Assembly (NCBI GenBank): GCA_015057325.1
Contig: SVEQ01000003.1
Coordinates: forward strand, 186,001-250,000
DNA: 64,000 nt
Direction: 5' to 3'
DNA from: Lachnospiraceae bacterium
GTDB lineage: Bacteria > Bacillota > Clostridia > Lachnospirales > Lachnospiraceae
The position numbers were made by a program, and so were the translations under genes. Each line of letters opens with the position of its first letter. Within the stretch, counting starts at the first letter, position 1. The notes under the pieces were generated by a model. The model was not told where the DNA came from and did not search any database. It saw nothing but the letters and a program-made list of their open reading frames with translations. Below are positions 32,964-42,518 of this stretch, in pieces.

Positions 32964-34303
32964 TATAATACTTCCTTTTTACCTGTTACATATTCATAAA
33001 TAAGTGATTTTTTGTAATCAGCCAGTATCTCAAGTTGTTGTAGCTTATCTTTTATAGTTGCATCAATATTTGAACACTTATCATCAAGATAATCTGCAAT
33101 CTTTTGTTGTTCAACAAATGGCGGAACAATAACCGTTGAGTTAATAAGTGATTTTTGAGAAATACTAAATACCTTTACACCTGAAGCAACTTCTCTTAAT
33201 TGCTTTCTCCACTCATCAGTTTTAAACAAATAAGCTAAATATCTATTATCTTTATGTTCTTTTGAATGTAATATGATTGAATGATACCCCGCATAAAGTG
33301 TTGAACCATCTCTCTTATATACACAGTTCCCACATCCGTCGTAATCTTCTGAAGTATCTGCAAAAATAAAATCATACCTATTGACTTTACATTGCGGATA
33401 CATACACTCATAGGAATTATCTACATATCTTATCAATTCATCATTTATATCCGTTCCAGTATTTATATTAGAATGAATCTGTCCATAACTAACAACAGGT
33501 AATCCATCATCAATTAAATCACTCTTTGTGATAGATAACCCTTTACCATTAGTAAATAAGTATTTTACTTTATTTGTATCCCAATCCTTCGGAATACTAC
33601 CTATCCACTCAATACCCGAATCTTTCATCTCGACATCAGGATTCAAGCCTTTAGTTACTGCCTCTGTTATTACAGATTTCTTGTATTGTTCCAAAGTCTC
33701 TATCTGAGTCTGAATATCTGATGTAAGAGCATCTATTTCGTGGCATTTGGTATCAAGAAAAGCTACAATTTTTAGTTGTTCTTTATATGGCGGCAAAAGA
33801 ACTTTAAATGATAATAGGTCTTGGCGTGAAACAGTCATTCTTCTTGTTACATATTTTCCGTTATCTAATATAGAACCTATTAACCCTCTGGCAATATGGA
33901 AAAACCGAAATCCTGCTTCTTTTGTACGTAACAAATAACTTAAGTAATGCAAATCATGAGTTTCAACATATCTTGGCGCAAAAATGTAATACATGGGGCT
34001 GATACATCCATAATACTGTGAAACGAATATAGAACCTTTAATAATATCATTGGGACTTAACACCAAATCTCCTTTATGAACTATATTATATTCTTCAAAG
34101 TTTTCCTTTACTCTATCTTTATTAAAAACTTTATCTTTATATAAAGTGACTCCTAAAGCAAAAGAAAGAGCTAATAACTCATTAGTCTTATTGTTTATAT
34201 TACGTTCTTTATGCTCAACTACATATGCTCTAAAAGGTGTTGTCTCCCAATCAATAGGTATCTCACCAATCCACTCAATACCCGAATCCTTCATCTCTCT
34301 CAT
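32963..34303 (-). CDS. hsdS: Type I restriction specificity subunit
   Basis: A 446-residue protein with two target-recognition domains. Each half opens with nearly the same block: MKDSGIEWIGEIPIDW near the start and MKDSGIEWIGSIPKDW near 227. Each ends in a helical spacer (LPPYKEQLKIVAFLDTKCHE; VPPFVEQQKIADYLDDKC) that binds HsdM. The target is a bipartite sequence that cannot be read from the protein. Starts nine bases after hsdM. The 48-base repeat of the opening block could allow domain shuffling. Confidence 0.95.
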   Translation of the reverse strand: MREMKDSGIEWIGEIPIDWETTPFRAYVVEHKERNINNKTNELLALSFALGVTLYKDKVFNKDRVKENFEEYNIVHKGDLVLSPNDIIKGSIFVSQYYGCISPMYYIFAPRYVETHDLHYLSYLLRTKEAGFRFFHIARGLIGSILDNGKYVTRRMTVSRQDLLSFKVLLPPYKEQLKIVAFLDTKCHEIDALTSDIQTQIETLEQYKKSVITEAVTKGLNPDVEMKDSGIEWIGSIPKDWDTNKVKYLFTNGKGLSITKSDLIDDGLPVVSYGQIHSNINTGTDINDELIRYVDNSYECMYPQCKVNRYDFIFADTSEDYDGCGNCVYKRDGSTLYAGYHSIILHSKEHKDNRYLAYLFKTDEWRKQLREVASGVKVFSISQKSLINSTVIVPPFVEQQKIADYLDDKCSNIDATIKDKLQQLEILADYKKSLIYEYVTGKKEVL

Positions 34304-34312
34304 AGTACCCTC

Positions 34313-36397
34313 CTAACTGAACAACTTAGCTATTCTCTCAGATACTGAAGCTTCTAACTCTGTAAACTTTTTCTCTAATTCTTCACTTGCTATGGGTTTC
34401 TGGTACTTATAAAAGTATCTTGTGAATGGAATTTCTGCACCTGTTTTTATCACTGGATTCTTCTTTGCAAGGTCTTCCTCAAAGAACCATTGTGCGTCAG
34501 GAATATGAGGAAGTACTTCTCTTTCCATATAATCAGTTATATTTTCCTCAAACTTAACTATCTCTGTATCCTTTGTTTCCTTATCGTATATAATATTGCC
34601 CTTCTTATCCTTCTGAATGTCTGCCGACTTATCCATTTCAGAAAGACCATCGACTATCTTTGTTATAATCTTCTTATCTGTCGTAGCTGATGAGAGTACA
34701 TCTATAATGACCGGCATGAAACTTTCAGGGTTATTATACTTCTTATCAGAAATATTATTTTTTAGAGACTCTATGATTGCATCATATACTGGCTTGTTGT
34801 TCATATACTCTTCCAACTTCTTTACTTCCTTGCCAGTAAGCTCCGATTCAGAATTTTCAAGTTCATATACCTTTGCCTCATCATAAAGAGAAGACAGACT
34901 CCCTTTAGAAAGCATGTTATCTATGCGTTCCTCTGTTATTGCATAGCTTCTCTGAAGTGGCTGCATTACAGAATACTCTCTGTATATAAACTCTTCATTG
35001 TTGTATATCTTACACAATTCATTGTTCTCAAAGTTAGCATATAACTTTGTTATCTCTTTTCTATCTTCGGGGTCTATCTCATTTCTCTTATTACCCAATG
35101 ATTTTCTTAACTTATGATATATGTTTGAAGCATCTATAAGTTGTATCTTTCCCTTACGATCTGCACGTTTATTTTTAGATAATACCCATATGTATGTTGC
35201 TATGCCTGTGTTATAAAACAGGTCTGTAGGAAGCGCTATTATCGCTTCTATTAAGTCATTCTCCAGCAGGTATCTTCTAATCTGCGACTCACCTGATGAA
35301 GTTCCTCCTGTGAATAAAGGTGACCCATTCTCTATAATTGCACACCTACCCAATTTATCATCCATCTTATCTATCGCAGACTGAACAAATAGTAACTGCA
35401 TATCACCACTGCCCGGAAGTCCTGCTCCCCATCTGCTGTTACTCTTAGTAAACTCCGTCTTTACTGCATTTTCTACACCCTCTGCTGCATCTTTGCCACC
35501 CCAAGGTGTTCCAAATGGCGGATTTTCGATAACAAAACGCATTTTTGTTCCTTTAAAACAATCTGCTTTCATAGTGTCCTGATAACGAATATTATCTGCG
35601 TTCTGACCTTTTATTAACATTTCAGCCAAACATATGGCATAAGATTCCGGATTGATTTCCTGTCCAAATAACCTTATATCTGCTGTAGGATTAAATCTGT
35701 GTATGGTATTATAACTTGTCGAAAGCATTCCTCCTGTGCCACAGGCCTGATCAAGAACTGTCACTACCTTACCTTCATCAAAAATATCATCACAACCCTC
35801 TGCCAGAAGAATATTAACCATTAACTTGATTATATCCCTGCCTGTATAATGATCACCAGCCTCAGCATTTTCTGAAAATCTGCGTATAAGGTCTTCAAAT
35901 ATATATCCCATTTTAATATTATCAATGGTTTTGGGATTAAGGTCTATTTCCGAAAACGCTTTAACTACTGAAAATAATCTATTGTTGTCATCCATCTTTG
36001 TAATCTCTTTATCAAAATCCAAAGACTTAATAATATCCTGAATATTTGCCGAAAAACCCATTAAATAATTACGAAAGTTTGCTGCGATATTATCGGAATC
36101 ATTTAATAATTCTTCCAATGTATATTCACTCGTATTGTAGAAAGAATATCCCGACACCTTGAACATAGCTTTGGGCGGATACTGTGGATTCTTCTTATAC
36201 ATTTTTACAGCAGCATCTTTTGTATCTGCCAACGCACATTCAAAACGACGTATTATAACCATTGGGATTATGACATTCTTATACTTATCTGATTGATATG
36301 TACCTCTAAGTTTATTAGCAATACTCCATATAAAATTAACTTCAGTTGTAACGTCAACCGGATTATCATCCCACATAGTATCGAATTGATTAGTCAT
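34313..36397 (-). CDS. hsdM: Type I restriction-modification methyltransferase subunit
   Basis: A 694-residue N6-adenine methyltransferase. The N-terminal helical domain is followed by the SAM-binding motif LDQACGTGGM (about 215-224) and the catalytic NPPF (292-295) of the N6 family. The C-terminal 250 residues, with GKEVKKLEEYMNN and a late MEREVLPHIPD, extend beyond the classical 500-residue HsdM. This is typical of the larger subgroup. It protects host sites and forms the trimer with HsdS. It begins 52 bases after the RES-domain gene. Confidence 0.95.
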   Translation of the reverse strand: MTNQFDTMWDDNPVDVTTEVNFIWSIANKLRGTYQSDKYKNVIIPMVIIRRFECALADTKDAAVKMYKKNPQYPPKAMFKVSGYSFYNTSEYTLEELLNDSDNIAANFRNYLMGFSANIQDIIKSLDFDKEITKMDDNNRLFSVVKAFSEIDLNPKTIDNIKMGYIFEDLIRRFSENAEAGDHYTGRDIIKLMVNILLAEGCDDIFDEGKVVTVLDQACGTGGMLSTSYNTIHRFNPTADIRLFGQEINPESYAICLAEMLIKGQNADNIRYQDTMKADCFKGTKMRFVIENPPFGTPWGGKDAAEGVENAVKTEFTKSNSRWGAGLPGSGDMQLLFVQSAIDKMDDKLGRCAIIENGSPLFTGGTSSGESQIRRYLLENDLIEAIIALPTDLFYNTGIATYIWVLSKNKRADRKGKIQLIDASNIYHKLRKSLGNKRNEIDPEDRKEITKLYANFENNELCKIYNNEEFIYREYSVMQPLQRSYAITEERIDNMLSKGSLSSLYDEAKVYELENSESELTGKEVKKLEEYMNNKPVYDAIIESLKNNISDKKYNNPESFMPVIIDVLSSATTDKKIITKIVDGLSEMDKSADIQKDKKGNIIYDKETKDTEIVKFEENITDYMEREVLPHIPDAQWFFEEDLAKKNPVIKTGAEIPFTRYFYKYQKPIASEELEKKFTELEASVSERIAKLFS

Positions 36398-36449
36398 GTT
36401 AATTCTCCTTTTTCATATGTATTATTCATTTAATAAAAAACATTACATA

Positions 36450-37511
36450 TTATAACTTTAATAAATCATTTGCATCGGACTCATCATCTTTATTTATCAT
36501 TAATTGCATTAATTTTCTTTCAATAATATTATTATCTTCATCTATCGGTAACCACTGCTCCAATGTACCATTTAAATCAATCATTTTATACAATTTGGAA
36601 TTACACACCCTATATTTTCTATTATCAGATGTATCGAACAATACATAATTCAATCCATCATTATTTAAAGAACTTCTAAAACAAAGGCCATCAAAACATT
36701 TAGTTCCATTATCATCATGAATATTTTTTATGTATTCACTTATATATTGAGTTGCTAAATATAAATCATTTTCACCATAATTAGGTTGTGAAAAATATTC
36801 TGACAAAACACTCAAGTTTATTGAGTCAATACTATGATTTTTTAATTCATCCTGTCCATAATTTGCAGTAAAATCGAACAATTTTATATCCTTTTCAACT
36901 TTTATTTCTGCCACACTAACAAACTGCGATATAACAGGTCTAACTTCTAACGCCGATGTACGTATATCACCACTAGCATACAAATAACTAATTCCTTCCG
37001 GATTAATTCTTCCAGCTTTAGTAATCCCTTTCGGCGGTGCATCAGATTCCTTTTCTGAATAACCCCACCATGCATTTGAACTGTATTTATCTAATAGTTT
37101 TTGATAATCATCATCAGAAACAATCTCATCATGTTGATTAAAATATAAATATGTTATTAATTTTAATAATTCTGTTTTACCATTTAAAATATCAAAATCA
37201 GGAGTTTTAAATAAATTATTAATATCATCACGTAATGTATTTAAAAAAATGGGTTCATCAACCTTACTTATAACTCTTGATCTATATAAAGTAGTACCAA
37301 CTGGAAGGATTGTATATGGTCCTTCTACAAATGCGTCAATTTGTTTTAATATTTTATTATCGGGAAAAAAACGATTTTTATATTGTAATTCTTCTTGTAA
37401 TGCAAGTAATTGGTTTCTAGTTTCCGTTTCTTGTTCTGCAATTAAATATGAAAGTAAGATTAACCATTTCTCACTTTCATCTTCATTTTTTTGCTCATTG
37501 GTACAATCCAT
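36450..37511 (-). CDS. RES-domain protein
   Basis: A 353-residue protein with a C-terminal RES domain, the fold of toxins that break down NAD+. The residues of the motif are present: LYRSR (Arg77), AGRINPEGISYLYAS (Arg168, Tyr177), TSALEVRP (Glu189) and a late NYVLFDTSD. An N-terminal helical segment of about 60 residues precedes it. RES toxins usually come with a Xre-type antitoxin; no such gene is adjacent. Instead it lies 52 bases upstream of hsdM on the same strand, so it may be an abortive effector of the restriction island. Confidence 0.8.
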   Translation of the reverse strand: MDCTNEQKNEDESEKWLILLSYLIAEQETETRNQLLALQEELQYKNRFFPDNKILKQIDAFVEGPYTILPVGTTLYRSRVISKVDEPIFLNTLRDDINNLFKTPDFDILNGKTELLKLITYLYFNQHDEIVSDDDYQKLLDKYSSNAWWGYSEKESDAPPKGITKAGRINPEGISYLYASGDIRTSALEVRPVISQFVSVAEIKVEKDIKLFDFTANYGQDELKNHSIDSINLSVLSEYFSQPNYGENDLYLATQYISEYIKNIHDDNGTKCFDGLCFRSSLNNDGLNYVLFDTSDNRKYRVCNSKLYKMIDLNGTLEQWLPIDEDNNIIERKLMQLMINKDDESDANDLLKL

Positions 37512-37940
37512 AATTTACATTCCTTTGTATCTTTTTTATCGATTTTTTATTACTATTTTACACATATACCATCAAATTTTTACGATTCCTATATTTTATC
37601 ATAATTTCGACAATAAATACAGTATTCCGATGAAAATTACAACTATTTTTTTAGCCGATTCTATCACATATTCTTTTTACATATATTCAACTATTCCAAA
37701 AAGTTTTATAAACCTAGAAATTATTCTTATCATCATCATAACATTTAAAACACGCCAATAATTTCACATGTTTTGATAATCAAACCTTACCATATGAACC
37801 TGTACAAAAATCTGTACTCATTTATAAAAAAATCGCACCGGATTATCTCCGGTGCGATGATGTTGTCTATATTCTTCATTTCGTCCATGGTTAATCTTCT
37901 TTTTAAACATTCAATCCTCTATTGCGCGTTTTTGAAACAA
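37512..37940. other. AT-rich spacer with a gene remnant
   Basis: About 430 bases without an intact gene between the RES gene and the HTH-like partner of the kinase. The first 270 bases are very AT-rich with nothing recognised. A remnant frame at 37787-37888 (minus, ATG 37888) encodes MDEMKNIDNIIA and then diverges; this opening is nearly the same as that of the 69-residue gene at 42751-42960. A single unit of the 23-base repeat seen four times at 42591-42682 lies at about 37921-37944. Confidence 0.6.
37828..37858 (-). terminator. Terminator of the kinase/HTH operon
   Basis: Perfect 11-bp stem atcgcaccgga/tccggtgcgat (37832-37842, 37848-37858) followed on the minus strand by TTTTTTT. A related hairpin with the same flanks is at 39527-39554. 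Confidence 0.85.
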
Positions 37941-38396
37941 TCATTCATCCTGTTGTGACAGAGGCTTTAATCCATGCTCGTCCAATATATCATCAATCTG
38001 CGATATATCAAATATTCTGTTATTGATTGCAACTATTATGCAGGCATCACGCGCATCCTTCGCATATAATTCATTTAACCCATATAATTTGAGTGCCCTG
38101 TTCGTCTCGTCCCAGTTAAAATGACCGGCAATGCAGAATCTGATAATAAGGTCACGGTTCTTAGTGTGCTTCTCCATGCTAATAATCTTGCTGCCGTACG
38201 ACTCGCTAACACCGGCAGATATGTATACGTCTTTCAAACGGATATTCTTCTCGTTAAGCACATCCTTCATATAATAATAGTATGCCTTACCGTCTTCTGC
38301 CATATATTTATTGTTTTTCTTGAAATACTCGTCAAGTTTATTCGGAGACGTATTTTCAAGCATTTTATTCAGTTCACCGGTAGGTATTTTCTGCAT
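37941..38396 (-). CDS. HTH-like partner of the protein kinase
   Basis: About 151 residues from ATG 38396, with aggag ten bases upstream; a TTG six bases earlier overlaps the kinase stop. The middle (NIRLKDVYISAGVSESYGSK then DLIIRFCIAGHFNWDETNRA) has the helix spacing of a Cro/Xre-like DNA-binding fold, although I would not name a family. The C-terminus ISQIDDILDEHGLKPLSQQDE is duplicated as a fragment at 42684-42745. Overlapping organisation shows that it works with the kinase, perhaps as its regulator or substrate. Confidence 0.65.
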   Translation of the reverse strand: MQKIPTGELNKMLENTSPNKLDEYFKKNNKYMAEDGKAYYYYMKDVLNEKNIRLKDVYISAGVSESYGSKIISMEKHTKNRDLIIRFCIAGHFNWDETNRALKLYGLNELYAKDARDACIIVAINNRIFDISQIDDILDEHGLKPLSQQDE

Positions 38397-38398
38397 AA

Positions 38399-39436
38399 TC
38401 AAACGTCTCCTATCCTTTCAAGTTCATCAATCAGTTCTGACGCAGTATATCTGTCATCGACTTCAAGGCTTATACACTTCTTAATTATATCCCACATCGG
38501 CTGTTTTGCCTTTCTCTCTTGGGGTAAATGTCCGGTCAGCATAACATTTAATAACACTCCGACCGCATAGATATCAGTCCCTGGAGTAGATGCTGCAATA
38601 CCGAATCCAATCTGTTCAGGTGCAGCATAATTCAAAGTACCTGTATATCGCATGCCTTCTTGCTCTCCAGGATGATAGAGTTTTGAAACATTAATATCAA
38701 TCAGCCAGACCTCGCCATCTGAATCGACCATGACATTAGAAGGTTTGATATCTCTATGAATGATTGGCGTCGGTCTATTATGCAGTTCTTTTAAAATGTT
38801 GCATACCTTCTTAGTAATTTCAACAGCCTGTCTTTGGTCTATCAGATTCTCTTCAATCATATCTTCGACTGTATTCCCGTCAATATACTCCTCAATTACG
38901 ACTAAGGTATTCTCGCCTTCATACATTCCTATTATTCGTGGCATATGGGCAACCGGAGCATCAATCAAAGCCTGATAAATATTCTTATCGTAAAAATAAA
39001 GAATCTTTTTGATGAATATCTTTCCCGTTTCAAGGCTCTTAACCGGTATAACATTTCCCATGTTTTCGACATGATCTACCTCTACATACGTAGATAATTC
39101 CAGCAAATCCTCATCCGACAATCCCCTGTATGGGTTATATTTATCCGACTGATATTCATCCTCATAAGCATATACTTCTTTGGCATTTATCTTATTGACA
39201 TAGCCACATTCTGTACATGTCCACTTACCACAATCCTCACTAAATCCCGTTTGAATGTTAAGCATAGCACTACATTCATCACATATCCATGCAATACCCG
39301 ATTCAAAGTCCACGTCGGGGTTAACCAGCATTTCTCCACATCCTCGACATATCCAATACGGCAAGATATTATCAAATCCTTTTTGTAGTGTCAGATTCGC
39401 CTGACAACGCGGACAGAATTCTACTCCATCAATCAT
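38399..39436 (-). CDS. Serine/threonine protein kinase with N-terminal zinc ribbons
   Basis: About 345 residues from ATG 39436 (gggg eight bases upstream). Residues 1-80 hold several CxxC pairs (FCPRCQAN, WICRGCGEM, WICDECSAM, WTCTECGY), forming probable zinc ribbons. A Hanks-type kinase domain follows: ATP Lys in IFIKKIL, EEYIDGNT hinge, catalytic loop HRDIKPSNVM (about 227) and the metal loop DIN instead of DFG (LIDINVSK, about 247). The Asp is kept, so activity is plausible. No transmembrane anchor or PASTA repeat, so it is not a PrkC-type kinase. Confidence 0.85.
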   Translation of the reverse strand: MIDGVEFCPRCQANLTLQKGFDNILPYWICRGCGEMLVNPDVDFESGIAWICDECSAMLNIQTGFSEDCGKWTCTECGYVNKINAKEVYAYEDEYQSDKYNPYRGLSDEDLLELSTYVEVDHVENMGNVIPVKSLETGKIFIKKILYFYDKNIYQALIDAPVAHMPRIIGMYEGENTLVVIEEYIDGNTVEDMIEENLIDQRQAVEITKKVCNILKELHNRPTPIIHRDIKPSNVMVDSDGEVWLIDINVSKLYHPGEQEGMRYTGTLNYAAPEQIGFGIAASTPGTDIYAVGVLLNVMLTGHLPQERKAKQPMWDIIKKCISLEVDDRYTASELIDELERIGDV

Positions 39437-39520
39437 TCTAGCTACCCCATTCGTTTTTATGATTATAATTATAGATATTATATATACTTGCGTCAACAAT
39501 AGTTGCTATTACTCATTCAC

Positions 39521-39554
39521 ACAAAAATCGCACCGAATTTTGCTCCGATGCGAT
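39521..39554 (-). terminator. Terminator of the lipoprotein gene
   Basis: Hairpin atcgcaccga/tccgatgcgat (39527-39554, two mismatches) followed on the minus strand by TTTTTGTGT, 30 bases after the lipoprotein stop. Sequence and flanks resemble the terminator at 37828-37858. Confidence 0.75.
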
Positions 39555-39583
39555 AATAATAATGATATTGATCTATCTTACCA

Positions 39584-40462
39584 TCAATCTTTTGAAACAT
39601 TCACATCAATGGACTCCTCAATTGCAGAAAAACTTATATCAAAACTTATGCCGTCTGAGTTCTTAGCCTCATACCAATCATCATACTCATCTGCATCCTC
39701 TGTAAATCCTTTGCTTTTTATTTCTTCAACGTAACTTTTATACATTTCTTTCTTAACTCCGTACCCTGTGAACCGGAAGATGTCGTCATCATCTATATCA
39801 ACAGAAATAGCCACACAATCAGGAGCATCAATCAACTTTGCAAGCTCTTTATCGGACCACTCATGGATATCAGCTGCATCATGGGATGAGCTTCCATAAA
39901 CTTGAGAATTATAATCATAGTACATTATATAGCCCTTATCGTTAGTACCTATAAATGCGACAGTTATTGTTTCCGGTTCCATAAGTTCATATTGTGCCAT
40001 GCTTTCCGCCATATAGTATGTACCATTTAACACCAACGGCGAATCTTTGGCTGTTTCACCCGGTCTTGTGCATTTTCTGTTGTATCCTAAAATATAGATT
40101 TCTGCTACCTCTTCATCCGAATAATCGTACGTTTCTTTGTATTCATCAAACACACTAAGCTGTTCCTTAGTGATTCCTTCTTTTTGCTTAAATTTTATCT
40201 CAACGTCCATTATCGTATAATCACTGTTATTAGTATAATTAAGTGATAGGAACTTCTCTCCGTCAAGTATGCTTTCCTCTACTTGCCAATCTATATCTTC
40301 AATCTTAAGCTCCATTTTCTCGGCCGATTCTTCGTAACCTTTGTCTTTTGACGACTTATTTGAAGATTGTGAATTGCCATTACCACCACAGGCTGTAAGC
40401 ACGACAATTGATAATCCGACAAGAAAACAAACACTCATTTTCCTAAAACATTTTTGTATCAT
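39584..40462 (-). CDS. Lipoprotein of unknown function
   Basis: About 292 residues from ATG 40462 (aaagggt upstream; an earlier ATG at 40498 lacks a site). A lipoprotein signal (SVCFLVGLSIVVLTACGG) ends in the lipobox LTAC. The mature protein starts with a Ser/Asn/Lys linker, then an acidic beta-rich body (LSLNYTNNSDYTIMDVEIKF) resembling immunoglobulin-like lipoproteins of Firmicutes. No enzyme motif is visible. Confidence 0.75.
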   Translation of the reverse strand: MIQKCFRKMSVCFLVGLSIVVLTACGGNGNSQSSNKSSKDKGYEESAEKMELKIEDIDWQVEESILDGEKFLSLNYTNNSDYTIMDVEIKFKQKEGITKEQLSVFDEYKETYDYSDEEVAEIYILGYNRKCTRPGETAKDSPLVLNGTYYMAESMAQYELMEPETITVAFIGTNDKGYIMYYDYNSQVYGSSSHDAADIHEWSDKELAKLIDAPDCVAISVDIDDDDIFRFTGYGVKKEMYKSYVEEIKSKGFTEDADEYDDWYEAKNSDGISFDISFSAIEESIDVNVSKD

Positions 40463-40507
40463 GTCAATCACCCTTTCGTTTTTTCTTGATGATAACATTT
40501 TATATAA

Positions 40508-40534
40508 AGAAAAACCCCCACCAAAACGGTGAGG
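40508..40534 (-). terminator. Terminator after HipBA and the ImmA remnant
   Basis: Stem ccccacc/ggtgagg with one mismatch (40516-40522, 40528-40534) followed on the minus strand by a T-rich run (A run at 40509-40514). Confidence 0.7.
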
Positions 40535-40550
40535 ATTTCTACATAATCAT

Positions 40551-40898
40551 TTATACATGATAAAGCTGCATTTCATATTTTTCTTTTAGATTATTAAGCA
40601 TATTATATTTAATCATTCCTTCTCTCTGCAGTCTACCAACCACTATTCCGGGCGAAATGCCTTGGCTTTTTGCAAATTGTATCACTCTTTTTTCTGAATA
40701 ATCTCCTTCTTTTTTAAAGGACTCAAAATCCCCAGAAGGAATTAGTGTATTACCAGCCCATATATCAGCCTCCTTTTCATCATCTTCTGATGTACCATTA
40801 AGCTGCATTACATGACCAAGTGCAATGTGAGCAATTTCGTGGAACAAACTAAACCAAAACTTGTCTGCGTCCTTCCCTCTTGCTGTAAGTCCAACAAC
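40551..40898 (-). pseudogene. ImmA/IrrE metallopeptidase, N-terminally truncated
   Basis: The frame reads GLTARGKDADKFWFSLFHEI then AHIALGH, with the zinc motif HEIAH, and continues through KEADIWAGNTLIP and a helical end. This is the C-terminal half of ImmA-type peptidases, often fused to a Xre domain that cleaves or binds repressors. A stop codon closes the frame at 40899-40901, and 14 bases further is the hipA stop. An ATG with a good ribosome site (aaaggag) just after hipA is in a different frame, so the gene looks truncated and frameshifted. An internal start at the FHEIAH methionine (40847) could still give a 98-residue product. Confidence 0.7.
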
Positions 40899-40914
40899 TC
40901 ATTGACAAGCTCCT

Positions 40915-42171
40915 TTAATAACATTCACTAAAAGCAGGTCTCATATATTCTATCTGACCACGTGACAACCCATATTCTTTTGCCAAGCGTTCCCAGTTGC
41001 CTCTGACAATCGATAGCATTTCTCTTGCAATCTCATCTGCCTTAACTTCTGATATCCCAAATCTTGGTGCAGTTCTAATTGCCAAATCTATTGAAATACT
41101 GTTATCCTCATCATCCACCAAAAGAGATAATTCATCTCCGTAAGGAACAGGATTCACGTCAAACAAAGGAGATAAAACCCAGCCCTGTTTTGAAAGTATA
41201 AATGCATGATTTCGAAGATGATCATCTGTATTAGTCACGGCCATATTAAACACTATTCTTTTCCATAACTCCAATAAATCCGACTTCGGATTAGCTCCGT
41301 ACGCCTTAATAAAACCGGCTATATCAAGATAACTGATCCCATCAGCTGCGGATGCCCCATCTTTCTTTCCAAGAAGTGTCATTGCAGAAGCAAAATGTAC
41401 CCTGTTTTTACCCTCTCTGTCAAAACGTCTTACAAGAAATGTGCTTCCAATCTTTGAGAACTTTTCAAGTTTTGATTCAGGTACATTTAACCCACTCATC
41501 TTTGCCAGATCATGAACCACTTTCTCCCATGCTCCCGTATCACCTTCATCATTTTTTGACGGAAACTTGGCTATCCACAATTGTCCTTTTGTATCTACAA
41601 CTGTCGCTTTAGGTCTTGCTCCTCCCAAAGAAGATCCCGGTTTAATTAATTGATTAAGCCATTTTTCTGACAATCCAACTTCGTCATTTTCAAATCTTCT
41701 CGATGCTTCTTCTAAAGTTCTTAATGATGTCCACGGTGGCGTCGCTGTTTCTTTATCATCCGAAAGGAATACCCCATCCGGCTCTAATTTAAAACGTATC
41801 CCACCCATTCGTGTCTCATCATAAACTCCCAAAAGGTAATCACTATCATGTAGCTTCCTTGGTTTTCTACCTTCTTTCTCTGCAAGGATTCGTTCTCTTT
41901 TATTCATAAGAATACGTCCCCACCTGTCAGGAGATGCATCTGCAAACATACCAAAAATACCTTTACCAACAGGAAACTGACGTCCAATAAATGAACGTAA
42001 TTCCGGATCAAGATCAAATGACATTCCTTTATTTTTCAACCAATTTGCATCGTATTCGAACGAATATGTTTCTCCACCTTTAATAACACCAACGTATAGT
42101 CTTCCAAGCAGAACGGGAACATCTTCGGAAAAATTATCATAAACATATATAATCTTCTCGTCTCCGGCCAT
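40915..42171 (-). CDS. hipA: HipA-like serine/threonine kinase toxin
   Basis: A 418-residue kinase. It shows the HipA N-terminal subdomain (GRLYVGVIKGGETYSFEYD), MFADASPDRWGR, the ATP-loop region IKPGSSLGGARPKA, the lysine strand LWIAKFP, and the catalytic/metal segment NMAVTNTDDHLRNHAF with SPLFDVNP. HipA kinases in Proteobacteria phosphorylate GltX and induce dormancy. Its ATG abuts the hipB stop (overlap of one base), so translation is coupled. Confidence 0.92.
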   Translation of the reverse strand: MAGDEKIIYVYDNFSEDVPVLLGRLYVGVIKGGETYSFEYDANWLKNKGMSFDLDPELRSFIGRQFPVGKGIFGMFADASPDRWGRILMNKRERILAEKEGRKPRKLHDSDYLLGVYDETRMGGIRFKLEPDGVFLSDDKETATPPWTSLRTLEEASRRFENDEVGLSEKWLNQLIKPGSSLGGARPKATVVDTKGQLWIAKFPSKNDEGDTGAWEKVVHDLAKMSGLNVPESKLEKFSKIGSTFLVRRFDREGKNRVHFASAMTLLGKKDGASAADGISYLDIAGFIKAYGANPKSDLLELWKRIVFNMAVTNTDDHLRNHAFILSKQGWVLSPLFDVNPVPYGDELSLLVDDEDNSISIDLAIRTAPRFGISEVKADEIAREMLSIVRGNWERLAKEYGLSRGQIEYMRPAFSECY

Positions 42172-42491
42172 TAACTATTCCTCCTTGAAGCTCGTTTTCT
42201 GGTTAAAAGGTTAAGATCCTGCATCTGTCTTCCCATATCATCATCCTTCGCTACGAGAATCAGGTCTTTGTCCATCTCTCCAAGTGCATGCAAAACAGCT
42301 GCATATATTCCAATTGCCACGGCTGGATTTCCAGACTCAACCTTCCACAATGAAGATCTACTAATTCCGGCACGTTCTGCCACTAATTCAGCCGAAAGAT
42401 CACGTCTTAATCTTGCCAACTTGATCTGTTCGCCCATTATTTTTAATATATCTTCCGTTGCAGGTAGTATATTATATGCTGCTTTTTTCAT
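42171..42491 (-). CDS. hipB: HipB-like Xre antitoxin
   Basis: A 106-residue DNA-binding protein with the helix-turn-helix LARLRRDLSAELVAERAGIS followed by RSSLWKVESG, and an AVLHALGEMDKDL helix. It should bind HipA and repress the operon through the palindrome at 42519-42565. The ribosome site is aaaagggg. Confidence 0.92.
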   Translation of the reverse strand: MKKAAYNILPATEDILKIMGEQIKLARLRRDLSAELVAERAGISRSSLWKVESGNPAVAIGIYAAVLHALGEMDKDLILVAKDDDMGRQMQDLNLLTRKRASRRNS

Positions 42492-42518
42492 TTTTATGCA
42501 CCCCTTTTATCTCTTTAT

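Noticed and set aside
37249-37761. 170-codon plus-strand frame over the start of the RES gene
   Set aside because: Antisense to a gene with clear RES motifs, low-complexity hydrophobic product, no ribosome site.
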